Shown: positions 1 through 6,822 of the stretch, piece by piece
Numbering within the stretch: position 1 is the stretch's first letter
Layout of the letters: each line of letters begins with the position of its first letter
DNA from: Gammaproteobacteria bacterium
GTDB taxonomy: Bacteria > Pseudomonadota > Gammaproteobacteria > Arenicellales > JAANXG01
Reading direction: 5' to 3'
Assembly (NCBI GenBank): GCA_024639325.1
Contig: JAHEIO010000014.1
Location: 11,504 to 61,816 of the forward strand
DNA: 50,313 nucleotides
Made by a program: the position numbers and the translations under genes
Notes under the pieces: generated by a model
Database searches by the model: none
What the model was told of the DNA's origin: nothing
The model's input: the letters and a program-made list of their open reading frames with translations, nothing else

Positions 1-10
1 TGCTTGTGTT

Positions 11-27
11 AGGCGCGGTTCGCGCCT
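11..27 (-). terminator. GC-rich hairpin after the TerB-like gene
   Basis: A perfect 7-bp inverted repeat, AGGCGCG and CGCGCCT with a 3-base loop, lies 13 bases beyond the stop codon of the TerB-like gene. It has no clear T-run on either strand, so it may be a weak terminator or an mRNA 3'-end stabiliser rather than a canonical intrinsic terminator. Confidence 0.4.
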
Positions 28-39
28 ATTCGCTGCGGG

Positions 40-492
40 TTATCTGCCTTCGCGGGCTCGGATCTTGGCCCCGATGAATTTCTTGTGCGGGATGTACAGC
101 AAGCGCTGTATCTTGCGCATGAGGTGAACCTCATGGTCGTCCAGCTGGTCGTCCAGATAGGCGATTTGCCACATGTACTCGACCAGCTGGAGCCTCTGAT
201 TTTCGGTCCAGTCACTGTTGATCAGGGTTACGAACCCGTGAAGGCTGGTCGAATCATGGGCCTCCTGCTCCGCCAGGTCCAGCAGCACGGTGGCTTCCGC
301 ATCGCTCAGTTCGAACTGCCTTTTGACCAGATCTGCGATCTTGTCGCGCTCCTCGATGTTGGTGCGTTCATCGGAACGGCTGATTTCGAAGAGCAGGGCC
401 GCTGCGGCGATCTGCAAATCGTGGTCTCTGGGCCTTTCGTTCGGCGCCTGGCTGAGGTTTTCGTCGAAAAACTGCTTTAGTGCCTTGATCAT
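40..492 (-). CDS. TerB-like (tellurite resistance TerB family) protein
   Basis: A 150-residue soluble, acidic, all-helical protein starting at ATG (492). The regions around AAAALLFEISRSDE (residues 30-43), LLDLAEQEAHDSTSL and VEYMWQIAYLDDQLDDHE (about 104-121) match the TerB/DUF533-type fold, in which paired acidic helices can bind divalent metal. Family members are linked to stress and membrane-associated complexes, but the molecular role of stand-alone copies is unknown. No signal peptide or membrane segment is visible. It diverges from htpX across a 116-base gap, and a hairpin follows its stop. Real tellurite resistance should not be inferred from the name. Confidence 0.8.
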   Translation of the reverse strand: MIKALKQFFDENLSQAPNERPRDHDLQIAAAALLFEISRSDERTNIEERDKIADLVKRQFELSDAEATVLLDLAEQEAHDSTSLHGFVTLINSDWTENQRLQLVEYMWQIAYLDDQLDDHEVHLMRKIQRLLYIPHKKFIGAKIRAREGR

Positions 493-546
493 TACAGAAG
501 TTTGACCGGATTGGTTGCGCTGCGTTTCAATTCTAACGATTTGGCA

Positions 547-575
547 CTTGAACCGTCACCGAATTCTCCTCATAT
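547..575 (+). promoter_or_regulatory. Candidate sigma-32 (heat-shock) promoter of htpX
   Basis: CTTGAAC (547-553) and CCTCATAT (568-575), separated by 14 bases, match the RpoH consensus CTTGAAA / CCCCATNT with one mismatch in each box. A start site near 582 would leave a leader of about 27 bases before the htpX ATG at 609. htpX is a known RpoH-regulated gene in E. coli, which supports the call. Not experimentally tested. Confidence 0.6.
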
Positions 576-608
576 TTACCAAGCAACCCTGTAGATTCGA
601 GAGTATTC

Positions 609-1487
609 ATGAAACGTATTGTCTATTTTCTTACCACGAACATTGCCATCCTGGTGGTTCTGAGCATCGCAATCAACGTGCTTGGTTTGGATATCTACCT
701 CGAGCAAGGCGGTATGAACTACCAGGGGCTTCTAATTTTCGCCGCGATATTTGGCATGGGCGGATCGTTTATCTCCCTGCTGATGTCGAAAATGACCGCG
801 AAGCGGTTTTCCGGAGCCCGGGTCATCGATCAGCCGGGGAATGAAGTGGAACGATGGTATCTGGACACGGTGCGCAGGCAGGCCGAAGCCGCCGGTATTG
901 GAACGCCGGAGGCCGCCATATTCGACTCGCCGCAGGTCAATGCCTTCGCCACCGGAGCCCGCAAGAACGACGCGCTGGTGGCGGTGAGCACCGGGCTGCT
1001 GCGGGCGATGAGCCGTCAGGAGGCGGAAGCCGTTATCGGTCACGAGATATCCCACGTTGCCAACGGTGATATGGTGACCCTCGCGCTGATACAGGGCGTG
1101 GTTAACACCTTCGTGATTTTTCTCTCCAGGGTCATCGGGCAGATCGTTGATCGAGTGGTGTTCAAGAACGAGCGTGGACACGGACCGGGATTCTGGATCA
1201 CCACCATCGTCGCCCAGATGGTGCTGGGCATTCTGGCATCTATTATCGTGATGTACTTCAGCCGCCAGCGCGAATTCCGCGCCGATGCCGGTGGCGCCGA
1301 ACTGGCGGGCCGTGAAAACATGGTTTCGTCGCTGGAAAAACTGAAGCAGGTCTCGGAGCAGCCTCCTCTGCCGGATCAGCTGGCCGCTTTCGGGATTTCA
1401 GGCAGCGTCGGGCAGGGGTTCCGCCGTCTGTTCATGTCGCACCCGCCACTGGACGAGCGAATTGCGGCCTTGAGAGCATCGGGATAA
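609..1487 (+). CDS. htpX: Membrane zinc metalloprotease HtpX (M48)
   Basis: 292 residues, the usual HtpX length. It is an inner-membrane M48 endopeptidase that takes part in quality control of membrane proteins together with FtsH. The zinc site HEISH lies at residues 145-149 (His145, Glu146, His149) and the third ligand is Glu222 in [11 protein letters not shown]. There are two N-terminal membrane helices (about 5-27 and 39-60) and two more hydrophobic segments (about 156-180 and 196-218). The C-terminal [14 protein letters not shown] is the conserved family ending. The ATG at 609 gives the complete first helix. A heat-shock promoter candidate lies immediately upstream. The gene stands alone, divergent from the TerB-like gene. 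Confidence 0.97.
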   Translation: MKRIVYFLTTNIAILVVLSIAINVLGLDIYLEQGGMNYQGLLIFAAIFGMGGSFISLLMSKMTAKRFSGARVIDQPGNEVERWYLDTVRRQAEAAGIGTPEAAIFDSPQVNAFATGARKNDALVAVSTGLLRAMSRQEAEAVIGHEISHVANGDMVTLALIQGVVNTFVIFLSRVIGQIVDRVVFKNERGHGPGFWITTIVAQMVLGILASIIVMYFSRQREFRADAGGAELAGRENMVSSLEKLKQVSEQPPLPDQLAAFGISGSVGQGFRRLFMSHPPLDERIAALRASG

Positions 1488-1587
1488 ATTCCGCCCGACC
1501 GCGGCATTAACCCGCGTTTCTCGCCAGGAAACCGAGCGCTGGCGCATGACAGATGCCGGTGAGCGCCGTGCCGGACTGGTCCGCATA

Positions 1588-1990
1588 TCGCAGTTGTAGG
1601 TCGGCAGCACGACGACATCGAAACATTGCATGGATACCATGGTGTTGTTGATGAGTCCCGAACTCAGAACATTGCTGCTCAATCCCGATGCGAGGATATC
1701 CTGTTGCAGAGCCGCGTAGTATTTCTCATCCATGATTGGACCTGCGATGAATGCCAGAAGGTCCACCCCCTGCGTCAGAAGTTGTTTCATGGCATTCACC
1801 AGCACATGCTGTCCCTTGTCGTGTTCGATCCGGCAAAAAGATTGCTACGGTAAATTCGTGGTCGGGCAATCCAAGCCGATGCCGCAGTTCAGGACAATCC
1901 AAACGGGGTATCTCGGCGACACCCGGATACAACAACTCGCACCGCGCACCCGACACCGGTAAGTTATTTTCATGTCTTTGGGTGCGTACG
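1588..1990 (-). pseudogene. Relic of a family-4 type glycosyltransferase, frameshifted and truncated
   Basis: Two reading frames on the minus strand join into one GT-B C-terminal domain. The first (about 1990-1838) reads LLYPGV ... LRHRLGLPDHEFTVAIF. The second (about 1843-1588) reads CRIEHDKGQHVLVNAMKQL, then FIAGPIMDEKYYAALQQDI and FDVVVLPTYN. The switch falls in a run of five T (minus strand, within 1837-1845), so one base gained or lost explains it. Known GT4 proteins continue after this point with an E-rich EX7E motif; here similarity stops near 1588. The N-terminal Rossmann domain is also absent: the fragment begins directly after the stop codon of the DUF3106 gene. I judge this a decayed remnant. 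The 1488-1587 stretch holds nothing else I can recognise. Confidence 0.7.
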
Positions 1991-1992
1991 GG

Positions 1993-2313
1993 TCAATCAT
2001 CTAGAATACTGCGGCAGGCGGGTGGGGCGTAGCCCCGCTGGCTGATAAATCGCTCACAAAGCGCACGCTTCTCGCCGGACGACAAGGCATGAAATTTACG
2101 CTGGTTTTCACGCAGCCGTTGTTGCCGCGACTCGGGTAGATCGGAAAGGTACTGCTCTCGCTTCTGTTTCCTCTTGTCGGGCGGCAGGTTCTTCCAGCTC
2201 TGACCAAAGTTTTCCTGGGCGACGGCCTCGGGCGCCGCCGCGAAACCAGGCATGAGCGCGACGCTCAGAAGGAGTAAAAGGGATCGAGTTAATGACATGG
2301 TCCCGTTTAACAA
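1993..2313 (-). CDS. DUF3106-like secreted protein
   Basis: 106 residues with an N-terminal signal peptide (hydrophobic core LLLLLSVALMPGFAAA). The mature part is short, charged and helical, with WKNLPPDKRKQKREQYLSDL and RQQRLRENQRKFHALSS, the W-x-x-L-x-x-x-[QK]-[RK] style repeat of DUF3106 proteins. It is the third gene of a minus-strand operon after a sigma factor and its putative membrane regulator, a combination seen in many beta/gammaproteobacteria. The rise of basic/acidic helices recalls periplasmic CpxP/RcnB-like sensors, so a role as periplasmic modulator of the sigma pathway is possible, but that is inference. Confidence 0.7.
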   Translation of the reverse strand: MLNGTMSLTRSLLLLLSVALMPGFAAAPEAVAQENFGQSWKNLPPDKRKQKREQYLSDLPESRQQRLRENQRKFHALSSGEKRALCERFISQRGYAPPACRSILDD

Positions 2314-2325
2314 CGAACCCGTCCG

Positions 2326-2844
2326 TTACGTGCCCTTGCCGGGGTGCTCGATAATGGCGGCGGGCTGGCCTTCCATCCACACGTAGAGATCCACGTTATC
2401 GGCTAAGTCCAGATCGATGTCGACGACGTTCGAGACAAACGCGTGCGCCAGGTCGGTTGATGCGATCTGCACCGCCCGGCTGACGGGTGCCCGTGCCGAG
2501 GGCGGATGTTCACCCATCCACAACATAACTCCCAGCGTCAAGGCGACGCTGGTGGCGGTGGCGAGTGCCAGTTGAGGCAGCGTAAAGCGGCGGCGCGCTT
2601 TAACGGCCCTACCACTCAACACCGCCCGGCGTCGGATGCGCAACTGGTTGGTCAACCTCGAATCGTCGTTTGCGGAGGCCTGTAGCTGGCCGCGCACCAG
2701 GGTCCAAAGTTCGTTCCGCCTGGCCAGATCCCCGTCCCGCTTCAGGGCCGATCGCACACGGGACTCCAGCGCTGGGTCCCGGTCGAGCAGCCCCGCCCGC
2801 AACCGGTCTGCCTGTTCGGCGGTCACCTGTTCATGTTCGTTCAT
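2326..2844 (-). CDS. Putative anti-sigma factor, single-span membrane protein
   Basis: 172 residues. A charged cytoplasmic N-terminus (about 1-85, with repeated Arg-rich helices) is followed by one membrane helix (about 92-112, LALATATSVALTLGVMLWMG) and a periplasmic tail of about 60 residues. The start overlaps the end of the sigma gene by 14 bases, which suggests translational coupling, and this topology and position are typical of anti-sigma factors. I do not see a zinc-binding HxxxCxxC motif, so it is not of the ZAS class. DUF3619-type proteins in the same place in other genomes are an alternative name. Function is inferred from context. Confidence 0.65.
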   Translation of the reverse strand: MNEHEQVTAEQADRLRAGLLDRDPALESRVRSALKRDGDLARRNELWTLVRGQLQASANDDSRLTNQLRIRRRAVLSGRAVKARRRFTLPQLALATATSVALTLGVMLWMGEHPPSARAPVSRAVQIASTDLAHAFVSNVVDIDLDLADNVDLYVWMEGQPAAIIEHPGKGT

Positions 2845-3511
2845 AGTTCCATACCTCTTCCAGATGTTCGCGGAGGAACTTCATGGCCCTGAAATGATGC
2901 TGTTTGACGCTGCCTTCGGAGCATCCGAGTACCGTCGCGGTATCTCGTACGCTCATGCCCTGCCATTCACGCATGAAGAAAACCTGTCGTTGCCGCTGGG
3001 ACAGATGTTGCAATGCTTCGTCGATACGTTTACGGAGCTGCTTGGATGAAAGCACCTGTTCCGGCCGCATCTGAGGTGAAGTGAGTTCAGCGCCGAGACC
3101 GGTTTCGAGCAGATCTTCATCTCCGTCTGGATGGCTGCGAAACAGTGAGATGGTCTTGCCGCCGACCTCGCGCAGTTTTCTCCAGCGTCTGATATCGGTG
3201 ATGCGATTGTTGAGAATCGTAAAAAATAATGCGGGCCACTCTGGCTCTGGTTTGTTTTCGTATTTTTCAACGAGCTTGAACATGGCATCCTGAACGGCAT
3301 CGAGTGCGGTCTGCTCATCTCGCAGGGCGTAGACCGCAATCCTGAATGCCTTGTATTCGACCTGGGCCAGGAACTGGTCCATCGGGATGCGATGGGCCGC
3401 TTTCCCGGATTCCGCGTCACGGGTATCTTCGGAGGCGCCCGGGTTCTCGCGCCCAGCGTCTTCCGCGTCCTTGCCAACGGACAGCGCCACAGTCGCCACG
3501 GCCGATGTCAT
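2831..3511 (-). CDS. ECF-type RNA polymerase sigma factor
   Basis: 226 residues from ATG (3511). Sigma region 2 is at about 53-105 (AFRIAVYALRDEQTALDAVQ, then the -10 reading helix around NNRITDIRRWRK) and region 4 at about 168-215 (LSQRQRQVFFMREWQGMSV, then GCSEGSVKQHHFRAMKFLRE as the helix-turn-helix). Regions 1.1 and 3 are missing, as expected for the ECF group. The first 43 residues are polar and low in complexity; translation could instead start at the ATG at 3382 (MDQFLAQVEY). It leads an operon with the putative anti-sigma and DUF3106 genes. Target promoters are unknown. Confidence 0.88.
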   Translation of the reverse strand: MTSAVATVALSVGKDAEDAGRENPGASEDTRDAESGKAAHRIPMDQFLAQVEYKAFRIAVYALRDEQTALDAVQDAMFKLVEKYENKPEPEWPALFFTILNNRITDIRRWRKLREVGGKTISLFRSHPDGDEDLLETGLGAELTSPQMRPEQVLSSKQLRKRIDEALQHLSQRQRQVFFMREWQGMSVRDTATVLGCSEGSVKQHHFRAMKFLREHLEEVWNYERT

Positions 3512-3539
3512 GTCATCTCTTGCGGATTTTTGCTTGAAT

Positions 3540-3938
3540 TCAGTGTTTTCGGTATCGGGGGTAACCGTGGCGGCCTCTGAATCCCGGGAACCTGCCTAGC
3601 CCAAAATACCTGCGCCATCCCGGCTCTCTGCGGATTCCCGGACTCCAGCCCCTCCAGCGGTAGGATTCGTAGCCGGAATTGGCCCCGTAGCCATGGAAGC
3701 CGCGGGGAATAACCCGGCTTCCGCCGCGGTGCCCGTAGCGCCGGGGATGGTTGGGGGCGGCCCGATAGCCGCCGCGCGGCCGATAGGAACGGCTGGGACC
3801 AAAATAGTGGAACTGCGCGCGGTTTCCCGGTCCGCCGATGCTTAGAGAATTGTAACCCGCAGCCGTCACTGTCGAGGGTATGGCGACCGCCAGGCTGGTC
3901 GTAAGCAGGAGCAGCAGGAAGCTGGATGATTTGCACAT
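3540..3938 (-). CDS. Small secreted Gly/Arg/Tyr-rich protein
   Basis: 132 residues with a clear signal peptide (FLLLLLTTSLAVAIPSTVTAA, cleavage near residue 27). The mature protein is very basic and made of Gly, Arg, Tyr, Pro and His: SRSYRPRGGYR, HPRRYGHRGGSR and GRFPGFRGRHGYPRYRKH. No domain is recognisable. Such composition is typical of disordered secreted or surface-bound proteins that may bind polyanions, but no function can be given. It lies 28 bases upstream of the sigma gene in the same direction. An overlapping alternative frame (3508-3936) lacks a signal peptide and is less likely. Confidence 0.6.
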   Translation of the reverse strand: MCKSSSFLLLLLTTSLAVAIPSTVTAAGYNSLSIGGPGNRAQFHYFGPSRSYRPRGGYRAAPNHPRRYGHRGGSRVIPRGFHGYGANSGYESYRWRGWSPGIRREPGWRRYFGLGRFPGFRGRHGYPRYRKH

Positions 3939-4227
3939 TATCGGGTCCGCTCGGCGCCGGCCGGTTGATATTTCGTCAATATGAGTTTGAAAATAACGGA
4001 GACAACGTCGATCGGTTGACGATAATTCTATCTCAATTCGGTGGGCCGGACATTTTTACGGTGTCGGAGCATCGATTTAGGATGATGCTGGGTACGGCAA
4101 TCGTTTATAATTCGCGAATTTCGGGTATCACTTTTTCCGCTTTTTAATGCCAGCCGACTTGCAAAATTCCACTCCTGCCCGGGCCGCCCGCGTGCAACAT
4201 GCAGGTTGACCCCCGCAGTTTCCTTAG
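3939..4227. other. Divergent intergenic region
   Basis: This 289-base gap lies between the minus-strand secreted protein and the plus-strand sugar dehydrogenase. It is visibly more AT-rich than the flanking genes. A TATAAT hexamer at 4106-4111 points towards the dehydrogenase, about 117 bases upstream of its ATG, but I see no convincing -35 at 16-18 bases. No RNA gene or repeat is apparent. Confidence 0.4.
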
Positions 4228-5181
4228 ATGAGCGACCCTTTGCGAATTGGCGTGGTTGGTGTCGGATACCTGGGGCGTATACACGCCAAAATCTATAGTC
4301 AGATGCCGGAAGTCGAGCTCGTTGGTGTCGCCGACATCGATCGCGACACCGCCGAGGAAGTCTCCCGCCTCTACGACTGCCCGGGATACACCGATCCATG
4401 CACGCTCATTGGCAAAGCCGACGCCGTCAGCATCGCCGTGCCGACGTCGGTGCACCGGCAAGTGGCTCTACCCTACCTCGACGCAGGTGTTCACATGCTG
4501 CTCGAGAAGCCTATTGCGCCTACCGTGGCGGAAGCGGAATCTATCGTGGCTGCCGCGGAGGGGCGTGGTCTGGTTTTGCTCATTGGCCATCTGGAACGCT
4601 TCAATGCGGGCATCATGAAACTGGCGGAACGGGTCAGTGATCCGCGCTTCATCGAGAGCCATCGGCTGGGTACGTTTGTCGAGCGAGCGACAGATGTGGA
4701 TGTGGTTACCGACCTGATGATTCACGATATCGATATCGTCCTGTCCCTGGTCAAGTCTGAAATCACTTACGTATCCGCCGTGGGCTCCCCGGTTCTCACC
4801 GATCATATCGACATAGCCAACGCCCGCCTCGAATTTGCGAACAACACGGTCGCCAATGTGACCGCGAGCCGGGTGTCTATGAAGAAATTTCGTCGGATCA
4901 GGGTGTTCGGGAGCCACAGTTATCAGGCTCTGAATTTCATCGATCAGCAGATCGACATCGTTAGCAAGACCGAACCGGCGCCCGGCCAGCTCTATCCGGG
5001 ACTGAAGTCCGAACAGCTGAAAATCGAACCGAGGCCGCCCCTCGACGCCGAACTGGAACACTTCGTTGCAACCGTGCGCGGTGGAGGCAGACCACTGGTA
5101 GATGGGTGGGATGGAATCAAGGCCCTGCAGGTGGCGGAACAGGTCCAGCGGAAAATCAACACAAGTCCAGGCATCCATTGA
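4228..5181 (+). CDS. Gfo/Idh/MocA family sugar oxidoreductase (WbpB/WlbA-like)
   Basis: 317 residues. The NAD-binding Rossmann loop GVVGVGYLGRIHA is at about 8-20, and the family EKP motif (LLEKPIAP) is at 91-98 with Lys94. The catalytic-region histidine is in DLMIHDIDIVLSL (about 162-174). These enzymes oxidise a nucleotide sugar or inositol at one hydroxyl. The gene overlaps the next one, a DegT-type aminotransferase, by four bases. Such pairs make 3-amino (2,3-diamino) sugars on UDP-GlcNAc derivatives, as WbpB and WbpE do. The substrate itself cannot be read from sequence. The ATG at 4228 has no strong ribosome-binding site. Confidence 0.85.
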   Translation: MSDPLRIGVVGVGYLGRIHAKIYSQMPEVELVGVADIDRDTAEEVSRLYDCPGYTDPCTLIGKADAVSIAVPTSVHRQVALPYLDAGVHMLLEKPIAPTVAEAESIVAAAEGRGLVLLIGHLERFNAGIMKLAERVSDPRFIESHRLGTFVERATDVDVVTDLMIHDIDIVLSLVKSEITYVSAVGSPVLTDHIDIANARLEFANNTVANVTASRVSMKKFRRIRVFGSHSYQALNFIDQQIDIVSKTEPAPGQLYPGLKSEQLKIEPRPPLDAELEHFVATVRGGGRPLVDGWDGIKALQVAEQVQRKINTSPGIH

Positions 5182-6290
5182 GCGGCCCGACCGTACCTTT
5201 TCTGGACCTTGTCGCACAGTTCGACGATCTGCGTGAAGAGTGGCTGGGAGCGATTCAGTGCACCGGGGCAGCCGGTACCTTCGTGCTTGGTCCGAACGTC
5301 ACCCAATTCGAACGCGAGTTTGCGGCATACACCGGCACCAGTCGGGCGGTTGCGCTGGCCAATGGCACCGATGCCCTGGTACTGAGCCTGCGCGCTTTGA
5401 ATATCGGCCCCGGTGATGAGGTAATCACTACGCCGTATACTTTTTTCGCCAGCGCCGAGGCGGTCAACGTCGTAGGGGCCACACCGGTGTTCGTCGATAT
5501 CGAGTCGTCGAGCTTCAATCTGAACCCCGCTAGGATCGAAGCCGCCGTGACCAACAGGACTCGGGCCTTACTGCCCGTGCACCTGTTCGGGCACCCGGCG
5601 GACATGGCCCGGATGCAATCGACGGCCGATGCGCATGGCCTCGATATCATCGAGGACTGCGCCCAGGCCTGCGGCGCCGAGTGGGGAGGAGAAAAAGTAG
5701 GCAGCCTGGGAATTGCCGGCACCTTCAGTTTTTATCCCACAAAAATACTGGGCTGCTATGGAGACGGCGGCATGGTGACGACGAACGACGCCGATCTGGA
5801 GACAAGGCTGCGCAAGCTGCGCAACCATGGCGCGGTCGAGCCGTTCATCCACGACGAAATCGCATACAACAGCCGCCTCGACGAGATCCAGGCAGCGCTG
5901 CTGAGAATCAAGCTGGCCACAGTTGAACAGGCGATCCAGGCGCGCCGACAGATCGCGAAGTTGTACACGGAGCGTTTTGCAGGCACGGATGTCCTTACGC
6001 CGGCGCAACCAGCTGGCGGCAGGCACGTGTTCAACCTGTTTACGATTCGCGTCCCCGGAAGGGACCGCGTGAAACGGCGCCTTGCCGATGCCCGCATCGG
6101 GTTTTCCGTATGCTACCCGCAGCCGCTCCACCTGCAGCCCGTATATCGCGATCTCGGCTACAAGCGCGGGGCACTGCCGGAGAGCGAACTGGCCGCCGCA
6201 GAGTGCATATCGCTGCCTATTTTTCCGGGCATGCGCGAGGCGCAGGTGGCCAGGGTGTGCGAGGTCGTAACCAAGGCGATTGCCGGTTAG
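5178..6290 (+). CDS. DegT/DnrJ/EryC1/StrS sugar aminotransferase (WbpE-like)
   Basis: About 370 residues from the TTG at 5178, which overlaps the dehydrogenase stop (TTGA) and puts SGPTVPFLDLVAQF at the N-terminus, as usual for the family; longer upstream starts would lie inside the previous gene. It is PLP-dependent: Lys189 in FYPTKILGCYGDGG forms the Schiff base and Asp160 in IIEDCAQA binds the cofactor nitrogen. It would transfer an amino group, normally from glutamate, to the keto sugar made by the upstream dehydrogenase. No N-acetyltransferase of the WbpD type is next to it, so the pathway must be completed elsewhere. A glycosyltransferase relic nearby hints at an eroded surface-sugar locus. 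Confidence 0.88.
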   Translation: MSGPTVPFLDLVAQFDDLREEWLGAIQCTGAAGTFVLGPNVTQFEREFAAYTGTSRAVALANGTDALVLSLRALNIGPGDEVITTPYTFFASAEAVNVVGATPVFVDIESSSFNLNPARIEAAVTNRTRALLPVHLFGHPADMARMQSTADAHGLDIIEDCAQACGAEWGGEKVGSLGIAGTFSFYPTKILGCYGDGGMVTTNDADLETRLRKLRNHGAVEPFIHDEIAYNSRLDEIQAALLRIKLATVEQAIQARRQIAKLYTERFAGTDVLTPAQPAGGRHVFNLFTIRVPGRDRVKRRLADARIGFSVCYPQPLHLQPVYRDLGYKRGALPESELAAAECISLPIFPGMREAQVARVCEVVTKAIAG

Positions 6291-6297
6291 CGTCGTC

Positions 6298-6780
6298 ATG
6301 CGGGCTTTCGGTATGCTGATGTTGATGGCGGTTTCGATGCCATACGCGCTGGCGGAATGCCGCATCACGAACAGTGAACTCGAACAGATGAACGTTCGCC
6401 AGGCCCGCTTCAGGGGCCCGGACGAGCGGCGAGTCGACCTGCAGGTCCACGTCGCGGACAGCGGCCGCGAGCGCGCCGCCGGATTTCAGCACGTGTGTCC
6501 CGAAACGGCCGAAAGCACGTCGATCCTGTTCCTTTTCGCAAATCCTCATGTGCCAAGCTTTCATATGCGCAACGTCTATATGCCGCTGGATATCGCCTTC
6601 ATTGATGACAGCGGTGTGATCCGGGACATCCAGACCATGCAGCCCTACATCATCGGCACCAGGGAAATGACGCTGTGGAGTCCGCCGGTGCCGATAGTGG
6701 CCGCGCTCGAAGTCAGGGGCGGCCTGTTCGAAGAACTGGGTATAACGGCAAACGAATGGTCAATATCACTCCAGCGTTGA
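6298..6780 (+). CDS. DUF192 family exported protein
   Basis: 160 residues from the ATG at 6298, which leaves a normal signal peptide (MRAFGMLMLMAVSMPYALA) with cleavage near residue 19. The DUF192 core is at about 45-155: the variant FHMRNVYMPLDIAFIDD corresponds to the family signature F-W-M-[KR]-N-x-x-x-P-L-D-x-x-F. Family members are small beta-rich proteins found in bacteria and archaea, of unknown function. It lies 7 bases after the aminotransferase and may be cotranscribed with it. Nothing links it to sugar metabolism beyond location. Confidence 0.85.
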   Translation: MRAFGMLMLMAVSMPYALAECRITNSELEQMNVRQARFRGPDERRVDLQVHVADSGRERAAGFQHVCPETAESTSILFLFANPHVPSFHMRNVYMPLDIAFIDDSGVIRDIQTMQPYIIGTREMTLWSPPVPIVAALEVRGGLFEELGITANEWSISLQR

Positions 6781-6822
6781 GCCGGTCAGACCATCGATGA
6801 TGCCCCTCGTTCGATTCTAGCC

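Noticed and set aside
85-480. Long plus-strand reading frame opposite the TerB-like gene
   Set aside because: It is a shadow of the minus-strand gene, with no recognisable domain; the minus-strand protein fits TerB.
40-492. Tellurite resistance locus
   Set aside because: Only one TerB-like gene is present with no terA, terC, terD or terZ; the name alone does not show the phenotype.
3508-3936. Alternative frame over the small secreted protein
   Set aside because: It lacks a signal peptide and would extend into the sigma gene's start; the 3540-3938 frame has a clear signal.
4106-4111. TATAAT as a proven promoter for the sugar genes
   Set aside because: No acceptable -35 hexamer stands 16-18 bases upstream.
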